From Neoarius graeffei (lineage: Eukaryota; Chordata; Actinopteri; Siluriformes; Ariidae), in contig NC_083576.1 in assembly GCF_027579695.1 (NCBI RefSeq), positions 33,152,760 to 33,216,759 on the forward strand: 64,000 nucleotides of DNA, given 5' to 3'. Of the stretch, positions 32,433 to 43,885 are shown piece by piece. Within the stretch, counting starts at the first letter, position 1; the number at the start of each line of letters is the position of its first letter. Position numbers and translations under genes: made by a program. The notes beneath the pieces were generated by a model. It worked only from the letters and a program-made list of their open reading frames with translations, did no database searches and was not told the DNA's origin.

Positions 32433-33696
32433 TAATGGCCCTTTTCCACTACCCTTTTTCAGCTCACTTCAGCTCGCTTCAGCTCACTTCAGCCCGACAC
32501 GGCTCGTGTTTCGACTACCAAAAACCAGCACGACTCAGCTCGTTTCAGCCCTGCTTAGCCCCTAAAACTCGCACCGTTTTGGGGTAGGGCTGAAGCGAGC
32601 CAAACCGTGCTGACTGAGGCTGGAGGCGTGAGCAGACACTCCCCTGTGCACTGATTGGTGAGGAGGAGTGTCCTCACATGCCCACACACGCCCCGCGAGC
32701 GCGCTGGGATCTGTAAACACTGCAAACCCGGAAGAAGAATAATTACGAATTACGAGAATTTCTGAAGCCTTATGCGCCTCGCCTCATCTATACGCTCTTG
32801 CCAGTATCTGTTGGCGTTGTCAAGCCACAGCACCAAGACCAGCAACACTAACGACTCCATGTCCTCCATGTTTATTGTTTACTATTCGGGTCGTGAGACT
32901 ACCGCTTAAAAGCTCACTGAATCAGTGACATACAGAGCATCGTGGACGAGTTCGCGGAGCGCAAGGCTCGTCGTATGCCCTTCAAATAATGCGCGCAGTA
33001 GGCTATTGATGTTTTATTATGAGCCATGTACAGTATGTCGCCGAATGTTTTTTTGTTTCTGAGTTACATGCTCGTTTGAAGGACTTAATGTACAAAATAA
33101 CATAGTTGCACCCCGTAGTGTTGAAATTGGTAAACACAGTGCATTCAGTGAGGTTTGCACCGCCCTCCTTTTACTTCTGACTCTTCCTGTCACTGCTGCA
33201 ACCTCTGAGCGCTCATTCGTTTGCCCTTCAAATAATGTGCGCAGTATAGGCTATTGATGTTTTATTATGAGCCATGTACAGTATCCTAATGTTTTTTGTT
33301 TCTGAGTTACATGTTCGTTTGAAGGACTTGATGTACTAAATAACATAGTTGCACCCGGTAGTGTTGAAATTGGTAAACACCGCAGTTGCGGACATTTTGT
33401 AGCCTAAAATGATGTTATGATAAGCTTTAATAAAGGGTCCGGTCATTTGCCCCGCCCCCGGCCCGGCTCTGACTTGTTCCGCCACTGTCACTGATGTCAC
33501 TGTTTGCGCTGCTTAACGACATCACATGACGTCCACCCACTTTCGCTAACTCCACCCAATGTGTCCACCCACTTCCAGCCAGCACGGTTCAGCGCGGTTG
33601 TAGTCGAAATGCAACTCCAACAGCCCCGCTCAGCCCGACTCAGCTCGACTCGGCACGGCACGGCTCAGCCGCGTTTGTAGTGGAAAAGCGGCATAA
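32433..33696. mobile_element. Harbinger-like MITE with a captured hAT fragment
   Basis: Ends TGGCCCTTTTCCACTAC and GTAGTGGAAAAGCGGCA, flanked by the 3-bp duplication taa (32433-32435, 33694-33696). Subterminal GCTCAGC/CAGCTCG repeats are inverted. A 160-bp segment occurs twice in direct orientation (about 32979-33138 and 33220-33380). Between the two, 33150-33218 encodes a hAT dimerisation motif (LPVTAATSERSF). Another copy of the MITE starts at 63850. Confidence 0.75.
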
Positions 33697-36600
33697 TTCA
33701 CCTATTCTGTGACGTTTGTCACATTGTTTGGGTAGCCTAAAGAAAAATCTAAGTGTGAACTTGGGTGTTTTTATTCCCCTTACAAATTTTATATAATTTC
33801 ATATAAAAAGTAAATGAACACACTGCTCTTAAACAATGGGTATGAGCAGGGATAAGCCGAACAACAAAGAAAATGAAAAGATTGCAGGGCTGCTTTCGTA
33901 TTCTGTAATGACAGCACAGGTTTGGTATTTTATTATTTGGGGGGAGTTTTGCTGCAGCTAAGTCATTTAAAATGATCCAACATGTAGACATTTTGAAAAC
34001 CCTTCTGCTGGTAAAACCAGTGAGTGTACGTGCATTCTGTCTTTTGATCTCTGTAGTCTAAAGTAAGCAGACCAAAGGCCATTGTAAGAAATCAGTTGAG
34101 ACCCTAACTTTAAGACACGCAGAAACTCGCTTCAGTCCGAGTAATGCCACGCCATAAGGTTTGATTTATGATGAAACCTCAGTTAATCCATAATTGCTCT
34201 GTTTTCACATCCATAGTCTAACTGAAGTAATGGTGGACTGTAGAGGGTGTCCGAATGTGAACTAGCTTACTGAATTGATTCCTAAAGGCATTAAAGGACC
34301 CTATTCTTATGATTGATCAACAAAGATACTTGTGTTTACAAAATACTTTTCTGTTTATCTTGAGATATTTAACTATAATGAATAACATTTTAATTGGGCC
34401 GTTTTCATGCCTACAAGAAAAAAAAATAACCACTTTGGAATTAACCGATGGGTATGGGCAATATTTTTCATGGACTGCTGAGGGCAAATACTAGTGGCCT
34501 TGCAAATTTTAACAATATACCATGGAAATATTCATTGATGAGTCATTAGAAATGACTAGTTTTCAAATAAATGTTCACACGTTTCATGTGAGGAAGAAAC
34601 TTCTATTTTTCTAATTTTGATCATTGTAGATCTCAGATTTTGAAAAGCATGTACCCCAACATTGTAAACTGATAAGGTTGTTTCAGATTATTATTAATAA
34701 GAATAAGAATAATAAATCGGGTTTCTTGTCCAACTCTGTGGACATCAGGTCTGGCAAAACCAGAAACCTTATAGATTTAGTAGTATTCTGTTAGGATGTG
34801 AAATGAAGAGTCATTTTATCAAATAATAAAAAGCATTTTTATCAGCAGGGTAATTATATTCACCTCAGATCAATTTGGGCTATAAAGTGACTGAACACCA
34901 TGTTTTTTTGGTACATGGAAAATTGTCTGACAATATTCATATGGTGAACAGAAACTGCTTCAAAGCAGCTCATAAGGTCTATAAGGTTTGGGGTTTATTT
35001 CCAATAATACTCGATGCTTGCTCACTGTAGCCTACATTAATGATCAACTTGCTGTACGTTATACCTCATATTAAGTAACTGCTGTTAGGCTACAACAGAA
35101 AATGTAAATGTTTGCAGTTTCACTGTTCATCAATAGAAAAAGAGGCAGCAACACTTAGTGTTGTCATGTCACTTATTAATGTTTCTTTCATATCTGTACA
35201 ATTCCTAAGCTACATTTTAAGAATACTCTCTTGAGAAATTTTATGAACAATTCTATTTTAAATGTCATGGACATGTACATAAAAAATCATCCATACATAA
35301 ACATTTTTTTATTTATTTTGTTCAGTGTGATTTCTACATGGGAAAGAAATAAGATGGGCATTACTTTGGTAAACAGAAAATGTGGTCTAAAGGACTTTAA
35401 AAATTATTAAAAAAATGAATGATTGATTTTAAAGAATAAGGATGAACCAATTATAAACTATTGGGAGTACTGGACAGTACATGATATGCTTGGCCCACAT
35501 CATTTCACTAAATTACATAACTTTTTTTTTTTTATAAATGCTTCAGAAAATGGTGAAATCTGGTAAAGTGGGACACTTTTGGAAATTTCATGTTCTCTCA
35601 CATTTTATGATTTTAGTGGCATATATATAAATAAAAATATGGCTTTTTTTTTCCTTTTGTCAATTGTGTGAAAGTATATGTTGTATACTTTAAAAGTCTT
35701 AGGTTGTCTTTTTACACAATTTAAACGTTTTAAAATGAAAAAATGCCAAACATGAATGAAATGACCCCTTTTCAAACCTCAACTGACCAAACCCCAAATC
35801 TTTTTAGGGGATATTCATAAAGTGGGACACCATTACTGCAAGGTTTTGTAATAGATCAAACATTATGGCTTGGTATTACTCTGACCCATTCAGTGTTCCA
35901 CCTACAGGGTTCCCCCTGGGTTCTGAAAAATATTCTCCACTTTTTTCCTTGAAAAATCAAGTCAAAGAAATATTCTTCACTTTTTCTTCACTTAGTCTGC
36001 TTTTTTTTTCTTAGTTACTGACTTATCAAAGTGGATTTAATACGGGATTATACCAAGCAAACTGGCACAATTCAAATACTTGCACAGATACAGCTCGGCT
36101 TCTCCATTACGTATAAAATTTGGGCTCCACACCAGCCTCTGATAAAGACTTGATGTTGGGCAGTCTGTGCACCATCAAGCTAAAATAAACCTTTTTATTT
36201 TCAGCTTATTTAAGGATATTTTAGCAGGGAATTATTCAAAAGAGGTATTAGGACTACCTTTAGCCTTTACTTTCAACACAAAACTTGATTTACAACTGAA
36301 CAGAGTCGAGGAGAATCTTGGAACAAGCAACAGTGAAGGACTTCAAATTTCCTGTCACTTTACAAACCGATCGTGGAATGAGACAGCGTTTTTCATCATA
36401 CGTCTGGTGCAGGAACTCAACATGCCACGTGTGCCCCGCCAGAACATGGAGCCCTTCATTCACTTGCCAGCTGACAGCACTTTCACTGTGCCCCCTTTTT
36501 TTTTTTTTTTAAACCACCGACCCTGACACTGACCAATGTACTCTGGGACATTAGGGGCTCTGACTGTGCCTTCCCTGTGCCTGTTTCAGCCCTTAAATCT

Positions 36601-36892
36601 TCAGTGCTTGAAGAAGCCTGTCCTAAAAACTTTGTCAGCTTAGACTGTACCATTGTTTGGTTCACACAGATAATTACACCACCACACCAGGCTGAGTAAG
36701 ACACACTCCGATTTCGTCAAAAGCTTGGCATCCATTTGGTCATTGTGTGTAGTCGATTTTTATTGGTCGCAAGCACGTGCTCATCGTTTACACTCTGGCT
36801 TCCCGCCGTCTCTTCACTGGAGTTGGATTCTGGCAAACAGAGATTTGTGGAGGGATTTCTATAAAAGATGACTTATGATAAATATGACAAAT
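33697..36892. other. intron sequence without recognised genes
   Basis: Mostly A/T-rich and apparently unique. A frame at 36167-36526 has no recognisable domain. A run of T/A lies near 36486-36510. Nothing further is supported. Confidence 0.4.
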
Positions 36893-37450
36893 ATTGTGGA
36901 TTGGGTGGCAGCCAAAGGCGGAGGCCCTGGCATACTGATCCCCGGCTGACAAAACTGGCTTTTGGTAAACAGAGAGCTGAGCCAAAAGGCAAAGCTGTCA
37001 ATTTGCTGGTCCATCTACGTTCCCACTCTCGCCTATGGTCATGAGCTATTGGTAGTGACCGAAAGAATGAGATTGTGGATACAAGCGGTAGAAATGAGTT
37101 TTTGCCGCAGGGTGGCTGGGCTCTCCCTTGGAGACAGGGTGAGAAGCTTGGTCATTCAAGAGAGACTCGGAGTAGAACTGCTGCTCCTCCACATCGAAAG
37201 GAGTCAGTTGAGGTGGTTTGGGCACCTTGTTAGGATGCCCCCTGGATGCCTCCCAAGGGAGGTTTTCTGGGCATGCCCCACCGGGAGGAGACCCCGGGGC
37301 AGACCCAGGACACGCTGGAGAGATTACATCTCTCAGTTGGCCTGGGAACGCCTCGGTATTCCCCCGGAAGAGCTGGTGGAGGTGGCCGGGGAGAGGGAAG
37401 TCTGGGCTGCTCTGCTTAGGCTGCTACCCCCGCGACCCAGATCCGGATAA
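36893..37450 (+). mobile_element. LINE fragment with internal deletion, RT C-terminus
   Basis: The segment GTGGCAGCCAAAGGCGGAGG at about 36903 comes from a more 5' part of the same fish LINE; it is fused near 36962 to the RT C-terminus ([56 protein letters not shown]) that ends at 37450 with CCGGATAAGCGGTAG. The frame 36962-37450 is open. The RT catalytic region is absent. Same family as 25816-26249. Confidence 0.8.
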
Positions 37451-37757
37451 GCGGTAGATGTCGTCACTATGACGACTGCTAGTAATTTTCTCTTCTAAAG
37501 GTGGGAGCGTTCAGTCTGTGGCAAAATACACGTTTTCTCCCCAGAAAACCTCTTCAGAAAATTCTCCCAAAATGAATAGAAAAGGAGGAATGGAACCCAC
37601 ATTTCTAGCTTGCTAAGCCTGTGCTTTTGCCACTACACCACATCACTCTACAATATGACAGCCCAACAAGCTTTTAATTTTATTTGTTGTAACACTGAAG
37701 TTCATACTTGGGCTTTTCTTTAAACCCAAATGAATAGTGTGCCAAACGTCACAGAAT

Positions 37758-38692
37758 AGATAGTTTTCACTGACGTCACGGCATCCCGGGGAACGCCCCC
37801 CAGCCGCCATCTTGGTGGGCAAACAAAACGGACCATGTTTTTTTTAAATTATCAATCACTTGGCACACTCGTGTATTTTACTTACTGAAACTGTCTTACT
37901 ACTATTATGAATACTGTGCAATATTACTTTGCATCTGGTGGCTGAGTAGAAGGCCTATATTTCTCTATGGTTTAATATGATTTAGCCTAACCAAACTTCA
38001 AAGCCTGAAACTGACTTCATCAAACTTTAAAGGCTGTCTGATATATACAACTTTATATATTCTAGCATTAAATAGACTGTCGAATGTTATGCAACCGTAA
38101 TAAGTTGATTAAACACAAATCAAATCATACAGAATAGACCTAAAATGTTTTTCAAAAATGACCCTTGCGTGAGTGATATTAGTGTACATTACAATGTAAA
38201 CATACACTCAGCGGCTCCAGTTAGGCATTCTCTAGAGATTGTTTACACGATGTTTTGGTTTCCAAAAACAAACTTAAACACAATTGATTGTTTATTTAAA
38301 CAACTTACCACTTATAAAATGATCGGAGCAGACTCTGCTGTGTTTGGAAGGCTGAAAATCCTTGCGGTTGATTCTCACAAGCCATTGATTCCTCCTTTGT
38401 ATGCTGAGTTTCTTTGTCTGCTCGCCTTCGTGCTCTCGTACAGTGGGAATTCCATAAAAGCTCCGCTTGACTTCATTATTTGACCTATTACGACAGCCGT
38501 GAATACAACAAGTTTGCACCATTGCTAGCTTTAAATAGTAGTAATGTAACTATAAATGTAAATAATATATAAATGAATGTAACTCGCGCGCTACAATGTG
38601 TGTTCAGTGACCCGTACGGTAAGCTAGCCCTCCAAGATGGCTGCCACCAGGGAATCCCCGACTCTGTGACGTCATGTGAAAACTATCTATAG
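37758..38692. mobile_element. THAP-bearing DNA element with CRE-like inverted ends
   Basis: The ends ATAGTTTTCACTGACGTCAC and, reversed from the right, ATAGTTTTCACATGACGTCA are inverted copies. Both ends also carry inverted exon-like CCGCCATCTTGG / CCAAGATGGCTG motifs. It encloses a THAP first exon on the minus strand. The target duplication is unclear; not TTAA. Confidence 0.72.
38292..38522 (-). pseudogene. THAP-domain exon
   Basis: The minus-strand frame starts MVQTCCIHGCRNRS (C-x4-C) and continues with YGIPTVREHEGEQTKKLS, the tryptophan helix RNQWLVRI and VCSDHFISGK (C-x2-H), so all four zinc ligands of a THAP finger are present. It ends at a plausible donor (AAGTG|GTAAGT), so it would be a first exon. 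No continuation exon was found inside the element, which is therefore a deleted derivative. THAP proteins bind DNA in the nucleus; this one most likely belonged to a transposase. Confidence 0.75.
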
Positions 38693-38869
38693 GTGAGCTG
38701 GGCCTATGGGCGCAGTTGTTGTGCAGCAAAGCAGATCTGTGCTGAATGAGTCTGGTCTGCCCTTTTTCTTTTTTTTTTTTTAATATAAATACTGCTTGAG
38801 TGAAAACAGTTCAAATGTAGTGGCTGTGAAAACCACAGGGCAGAGATCATTATCATTGACAGTGGCACT

Positions 38870-39215
38870 TTTTACGCCGTCCTTGGGCTACGTTAAAAGT
38901 GGCGTTCCACAAGCATATAGAGCACTGCTGCTCCCCCACCCCCCACCCCCACCCCGCCATTTGTAATTCCACAGTGCTTTTTACACCGTTGACTGTTAGC
39001 ATAAAAAGCGGCATGCTGACCGTTTCAAACGCTTATTTTTACGCCATTGTGACCGTTTGAATGCTGCATTTTATGCCATTTTCTTAACATGTTAGATAAG
39101 TGATGAATTGTGGTAACTTTGGCTTGCCATATTCCAGCATGAATTGAATATATGTTGCTGTCGTTAAAACTGAATTAAGATTTGTATTTATTAAATACCA
39201 CCCCTCATTCTATAT
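38870..39215 (-). repeat. repeat family Z, copy 2
   Basis: Inverted partner of 30493-30800; shares ATGGCAAGCCAAAG (reversed), GTGATGAATTGTGG, TTTTTACACCG and TTAAATACCACCCCTCATTC. Confidence 0.65.
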
Positions 39216-39639
39216 GGCAACTTTGGCTTGCCATACTGGAAATGTCATGAATGTCCTGTCAGCTGGTGACATACTTTCACTTCTCTCTTTTTAAACTGCT
39301 CAACTTATAGAGCTGATTAGGTTTCCCACAATTAAAGCTAATACACAATTTTTTATAAAAGTATAAATAAAAAGCTCAGTGAACAATTCCCATTTTGTAA
39401 GACATGCTGTACAATTGGCTGCGTACACCTCTGTGTTCCCTGCGATACAGACATCAGAACTATGTGTATTGACTGATGGCTGGCATCAGAGGTTCAAAGT
39501 AGTGAGCTTTAAGACAAGTTGTGTCCTTTTGTTCATGTGTCAAAATATCACGTTTGACATGTCAGTTTTAGACCAGTAGAGTCTATTAAATAGAGCTTAT
39601 AACTAAGGAGGCTAAATCTGAAATGGGACATTCAACAAG
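39216..39639. other. intron sequence without recognised features
   Basis: A/T-rich, nothing recognised. Confidence 0.4.
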
Positions 39640-39990
39640 CATATATGGATGTGATGGTCAGTCTACATATGCTCACTGCCCACTTTAATAACACCTGTAC
39701 ACCTGCTTATTTATGCAGTTATTGAATCATGTGGCAGCAGCACAATGCATAAAATGATGCACATGCAGGTCAAGAGCTTCAGTTTGATGTGAACATTTAA
39801 CATCAGAATGTGGAAAAGGCATGAACTGTGTGACTTTAACAGTGTCATGGATATTGTCCAGTTTCACTGTGTCCGTAATAGCCTCAGATTCCTGTTCTTG
39901 GCTGACAGAAGTGGGAACCCAGCGTGGTCTTCTGCTGTTGTGGCCCATCGACAACAGATGTTTTGTGCATGTTGAGCTACTTTCTGTAAA
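39640..39990 (+). repeat. old fish interspersed repeat
   Basis: Contains GCTCACTGCCCACTTTAATA, GTGGCAGCAGCACAATGCAT and GTGGTCTTCTGCTGTTGTGG, as in the repeat at 23140-27060. Class not known to me. Confidence 0.35.
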
Positions 39991-41349
39991 GCCCAGCGCA
40001 CACCTTCCCAATTTCACCGGGGCTTCGTGTGTTGGGCGATCAGTTATGAGTATATGGGCCTGATTTGATCAGTTCAAAATTCCCCGCACACGTTTGCGAG
40101 ACATCGTACACGTTCAGCCCGAATAGACTGTCACGTGTTCAAGATATCACGTGATGTATACATGCTTTCGTTTAAACAGGGGCGCTGCGCCCTCTTACAC
40201 TCGGCGTGCTCCCCCTTACCGAAATGCCGATTGAACCCCAAGTCACACTTAGGCTATGCACTTACTGTATATGCTACTGCACAACATGCAATCTTTCTCA
40301 AAACGATCTTTTCTCCGTGAAAACATCCCAGCAACACCACATGACAATGTGTCTGATCATCAAATACATTGGAATATTTTTGGAGTAATTATAATCATAG
40401 TAGATACACTGTCAGACGGTGCAAAAACGATCTGAATTGGCGTTTTCCAGACTGAGGCGCCATGTTTAGTTGTTTACTTGTCGCAGCTGCTCTTGCGAGA
40501 TTTGACATAGGTTACATACAAGGTCAGCTGACTTGTCGAGCGAGATTTCTCGAGACTGAATGACCTTTCACCTACCGGCACGGGAGCTTTTGACAGAAGT
40601 TGTTCGCGAGTTGTTTTTGTTGGCACTTGGGCATTTAAAGATGTCATCCAGTGGCACGAAACGGAAGAAAGCCAAAGACTGTCCGGGACAGAAGATGATG
40701 ACCTTATTTTTTCTGTCACAAAGCGGATAAAGATGTTTCCTATGGCGAGATCGCAACAATCGAGGGATCGTTCCGTGCCCTCATTGAAGGACGCGCCAAC
40801 CAAGCGCTGTGACAGCGGTGTCGCGGAATCAGTGACGAATGACGACCAGATGTCTTGCTCTGATCAGGGTTTTTTCTAGAAAAATTTAGTATGAGGGCGC
40901 TCACCATGGCAAGGAAGCGAAGCGACCAAGTGGGGGGGTTCCGCCCCTTCCGCCGTGCGAAGCCTTTGAAAAACTGAGGCTACAATGGGACATTCTGAGG
41001 CTATCTGAGAGGGAAATTGTAACAAATTGTTTGTCAACATTGAAAAAGAAAATAAAACTTTGTCATAAACAACACTCAATTCAAATTCTAATACCCCATA
41101 ATTCAAATTACACAATACTAATTCCACATGATTCAAATTGAAATTTATAATTCAAATTAATCAAACTTGCAAAGTATTAAACATTCACCAGAGAAATGTT
41201 TTCTTATACTAGAATAAGGTAGAGTTGTTCAAAATGGAAAAATTCGAGAGCAAAATTATTTTCTTTAAAGGGCTGATGACACGAACAGGACTCTATGCAG
41301 TTTCTTAAATAAACTATACAACATGGCAAACGTTAGATTTCTGTTATAA

Positions 41350-41716
41350 TTGCGTGAAAAGAAGCTGTTGTTATGCGAATATCCAACTTTTAATTGCACA
41401 GCGCAAGAAAACTGGGTCCGTGGCTTGCGGCCATGTTGTGACGTCAGCGGAAGAACACGCTGCAGTTCACTGGCTGTCTACTCAATGGAAATGGCGCATG
41501 AAAACGCCGGTGAATTCTCTAGCTCTTCCTCTTCTGGGAGTCTAGAATTGTGTTGTGAGTGGGATAGATCGGAAGAATCAAGTGATGACAAACACGGGTG
41601 CATCCAACCGTACAGGTTTGAACCTGTTACTGTGCAATCTGAGAGCGACTCCGTCCCTGAGATGGACAGGCAGACAGCCCAGCATTGAACGCCACAAGGT
41701 TGGATAACAAAGATTG
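41350..41716 (+). pseudogene. P2X7-receptor C-terminus-like first exon (frameshifted)
   Basis: The frame from 41350 gives an acidic, serine-rich N-terminus (EFSSSSSSGSLELCCEWD, EESSDDKHG) followed by IQPYRFEP. After a one-base frameshift near 41685 it continues as TRLDNKDW and reaches a donor TG|GTAGGT at 41717 that would complete a Cys codon. The sequence IQPYxFEP followed by RLxNxxWC is how many fish proteins with the cysteine-rich P2X7 C-terminal (ballast) domain begin; that zinc-rich domain itself would lie in later exons not found here. Assigned from memory of the motif. The frameshift makes it non-functional. Confidence 0.5.
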
Positions 41717-42247
41717 GTAGGTCAACCCGTATTTGTTCAAAATGTTACGGAATCAATATTTTAATATTGTGTATTGTTGTCTTGCATGTGTAAACACTGC
41801 TTATATTATGTAAGCCGTATGCTACACTGAATACATAGTTCCTAATGGAGCATGCAAACGGCTAACATAATAAGCTTACGACTATGCCTGATCCGTGATA
41901 CATTTAGGATAATATTGGCAGGCACGTCTTCTAGTTTATGGCTTCTTAGTTTTATCCTTGAATGAAGCAAAATATTTGATAACCTACATCAGCGTAAGCA
42001 AATGACAATCTGTAGCCTACTTGTCTGGCTAAGTTAGCTTTCCCTCAGTGTATACTTTGAGAAACAAGCTTTCACAAGCAAATACATGACTGATATCACG
42101 CCGACTTTATGATTACATTTATGATTATCATGAATGTGTACTCTATGATGTGTACTCTATGAGCGCTCTGGAGCGAGTCACTTCCAAGATGGCCGTGCAG
42201 ACTGCATGGTTACTATTTTTAGCATCATGTCGGAGCACTCTATAGCT

Positions 42248-42643
42248 CTACATACCTTTTATCTTATGTCGTTTCTCAACACATGTTCTGACAGTTGGAC
42301 TGTCTTTGGAGGAGTCGCCTTGTCCCAGGCGGCTGCTGGATCCGGCATAGCTACTAGTAGACCCCCTCTGGAATACTGTAGGCACTGCTGATGGTAGCAG
42401 CACACGTTTGTGCTGAACTGAACATCCAAGAGATTTTTTTAAGCTGGGAAGGGTGTCAAAACAATCCAAATCGAAGTGTTCAGAGCACAGGACGGATGTT
42501 GGTGAGGGCTCCCACTTGTCACGAGTGTGCCTGACTTGCTTCACCCACTTCGCATGCAGCTCGGGATCTCTGGGAAACTTGAATAAACTTGCCCCATCCT
42601 TGTGGGTTTTGGAGCAAAAGCCGGCAACACAACACGAAGGCAT
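42248..42643 (-). pseudogene. THAP-domain protein fragment
   Basis: The minus-strand frame opens MPSCCVAGFCSKTHKDGASL. It shows the full THAP layout: C-x4-C, LFKFPRDPELHAKWVKQV, VLCSEHFDLDCF (C-x2-H) and SAVPTVF, the AVPTIF-type box. It then runs on as a Ser-rich linker to a stop at 42248. A catalytic domain is missing, so it is either a first exon of a transposase or a truncated derivative. It lies opposite in strand to the P2X7-like frame in the same element. Confidence 0.8.
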
Positions 42644-42649
42644 AATAAC

Positions 42650-42652
<3 letters not shown>

Positions 42653-42726
<74 letters not shown>
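42653..42726. repeat. (TA)n microsatellite
   Basis: About 37 TA units just upstream (minus strand) of the THAP frame start. Confidence 0.95.
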
Positions 42727-42736
<10 letters not shown>

Positions 42737-43770
42737 ATAATGTATAATAATACTAATAATGATAAACTGAACACCTCTTGCATCAACAACAAACTGGTAA
42801 GTGAGGAGGAAGATTCTTTCGCTGACGTCATATAGCCCCTCCTCCTCATTCGTCTCCTGGGTGCTGCAGCCCCGTCAAATTTGCCCAAATAGCCGCGTTT
42901 TTTATCATAACTTGTAAAATAGGCGCCTTCGTGAATTAATATATGGTTCATCGGGAATTACTTTTTATGTTATAAAACATCGCCAAAGATGTCAAAAACG
43001 TGTCATCAGCCCTTTTAAAGGAAACTAAAAAAGTAAACATTGTAAAGTTGGAATCCAACCCAAATCACAAAGTTTGAAACCATGCAAAAAATGTAAGCGT
43101 GCTTTAAGAAAAAACAAACCATACTTGAACTTTTCTTGGAACTCGCCCTTTTTCTCATTTTGCTTTTCCATTGAATACTCGGTGCCTTCATCAGAGCAAG
43201 AGATCTGGTCTTCATTTGTCATGGATTCCGCGACGCTGCTGTCACAACGCTCGGTTGGCGTGTCCTTCAGTGAGGGCACGGAACCGGCGGCACGGAACGA
43301 TCCCTCGATTGTCGTGATCTCGCCATCGGAAACATTTTTATCCGCTTTGTGACAGAAAAAAGAAGTCATCTTCTGTCCCAGACAGTCTTTGGCTTTCTTC
43401 TGTTTCATACCGCTGGATGACATCTTTAAATGCCCAAGTGTCAACAAAAACAACTCGCGAACAACTTCTGTCAAAAGCTCCCGTGCCGGTAGGTGAAAGG
43501 TCATTCAGTCTCGAGAAATCTCGCTCGCCAAGTCAGCTGACCTTGTATGTAACCCAGCGGTCTCAAAAGTAGCCGGTCACCGGCGGCAAATCGCCGGCTA
43601 TGGCTTGTTATGCCGCCAGCTATTGTCAGTCGAGTCACAAAATTTAATATTAAATATTTCTGACAGCAAAAAAAAGTTGTGAACGTAAATTACATCCACT
43701 ATGTCATGTATGTCCATTGCCGTGTCAACTGTGTTTACATCCTCAACACGAGTGCAGCCATTACTGCCGC

Positions 43771-43880
43771 CTGTGTTGCCAGATTGAGTGGTTTCCTGCC
43801 CAATTTGGGCGGTTTTAAGTGCATTTCGGCGGGTTTTGAACATATTTTGGGCTGTAAAATGTCAGCAGTATCTGGCAACA
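43771..43880 (+). mobile_element. hAT-type miniature element, copy C (longer variant)
   Basis: Starts ctgtgttgccagat and ends atctggcaaca; contains about 20 extra bases near the left end. No target duplication: its right end abuts directly the old DNA element that starts near 43886. Confidence 0.7.
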
Positions 43881-43885
43881 TATTT

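Larger units (their letters stand above)
41265..43018. mobile_element. TTAA-flanked transposon with THAP and P2X7-C-terminus-like frames
   Basis: TTAA at 41265-41268 and 43015-43018, inverted ends AGGGCTGATGACAC / GTGTCATCAGCCCT. The family-H copy at about 48297 shows the uninterrupted single TTAA, which proves the boundaries. It contains one frame on each strand (41350-41716 plus; 42248-42643 minus) and a 74-bp TA microsatellite. TTAA target, AGGG-type ends and THAP suit the Kolobok superfamily. The transposase catalytic part is missing. Confidence 0.85.
40130..43560. mobile_element. element family H, copy 1 (foldback-like), split by a TTAA element
   Basis: The left part (40130-41264) holds promoter-like sequence and an exon start on the plus strand (MSSSGTKRKKAKDCPGQ near 40641). 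The right part (43019-43560) holds the same exon on the minus strand (MSSSGMKQKKAKDCLGQKM; frame 43025-43504). The two halves therefore face each other with the TTAA element at 41265-43018 between them. The left copy is frameshifted. A second family-H copy lies at 47105-48640. The protein is rich in Ser/Lys; I do not know its function. Confidence 0.6.

Noticed and set aside
36167..36526. 119-codon frame as an exon
   Set aside because: No recognisable domain; it ends in a poly-T-encoded Phe run and lacks convincing splice sites.
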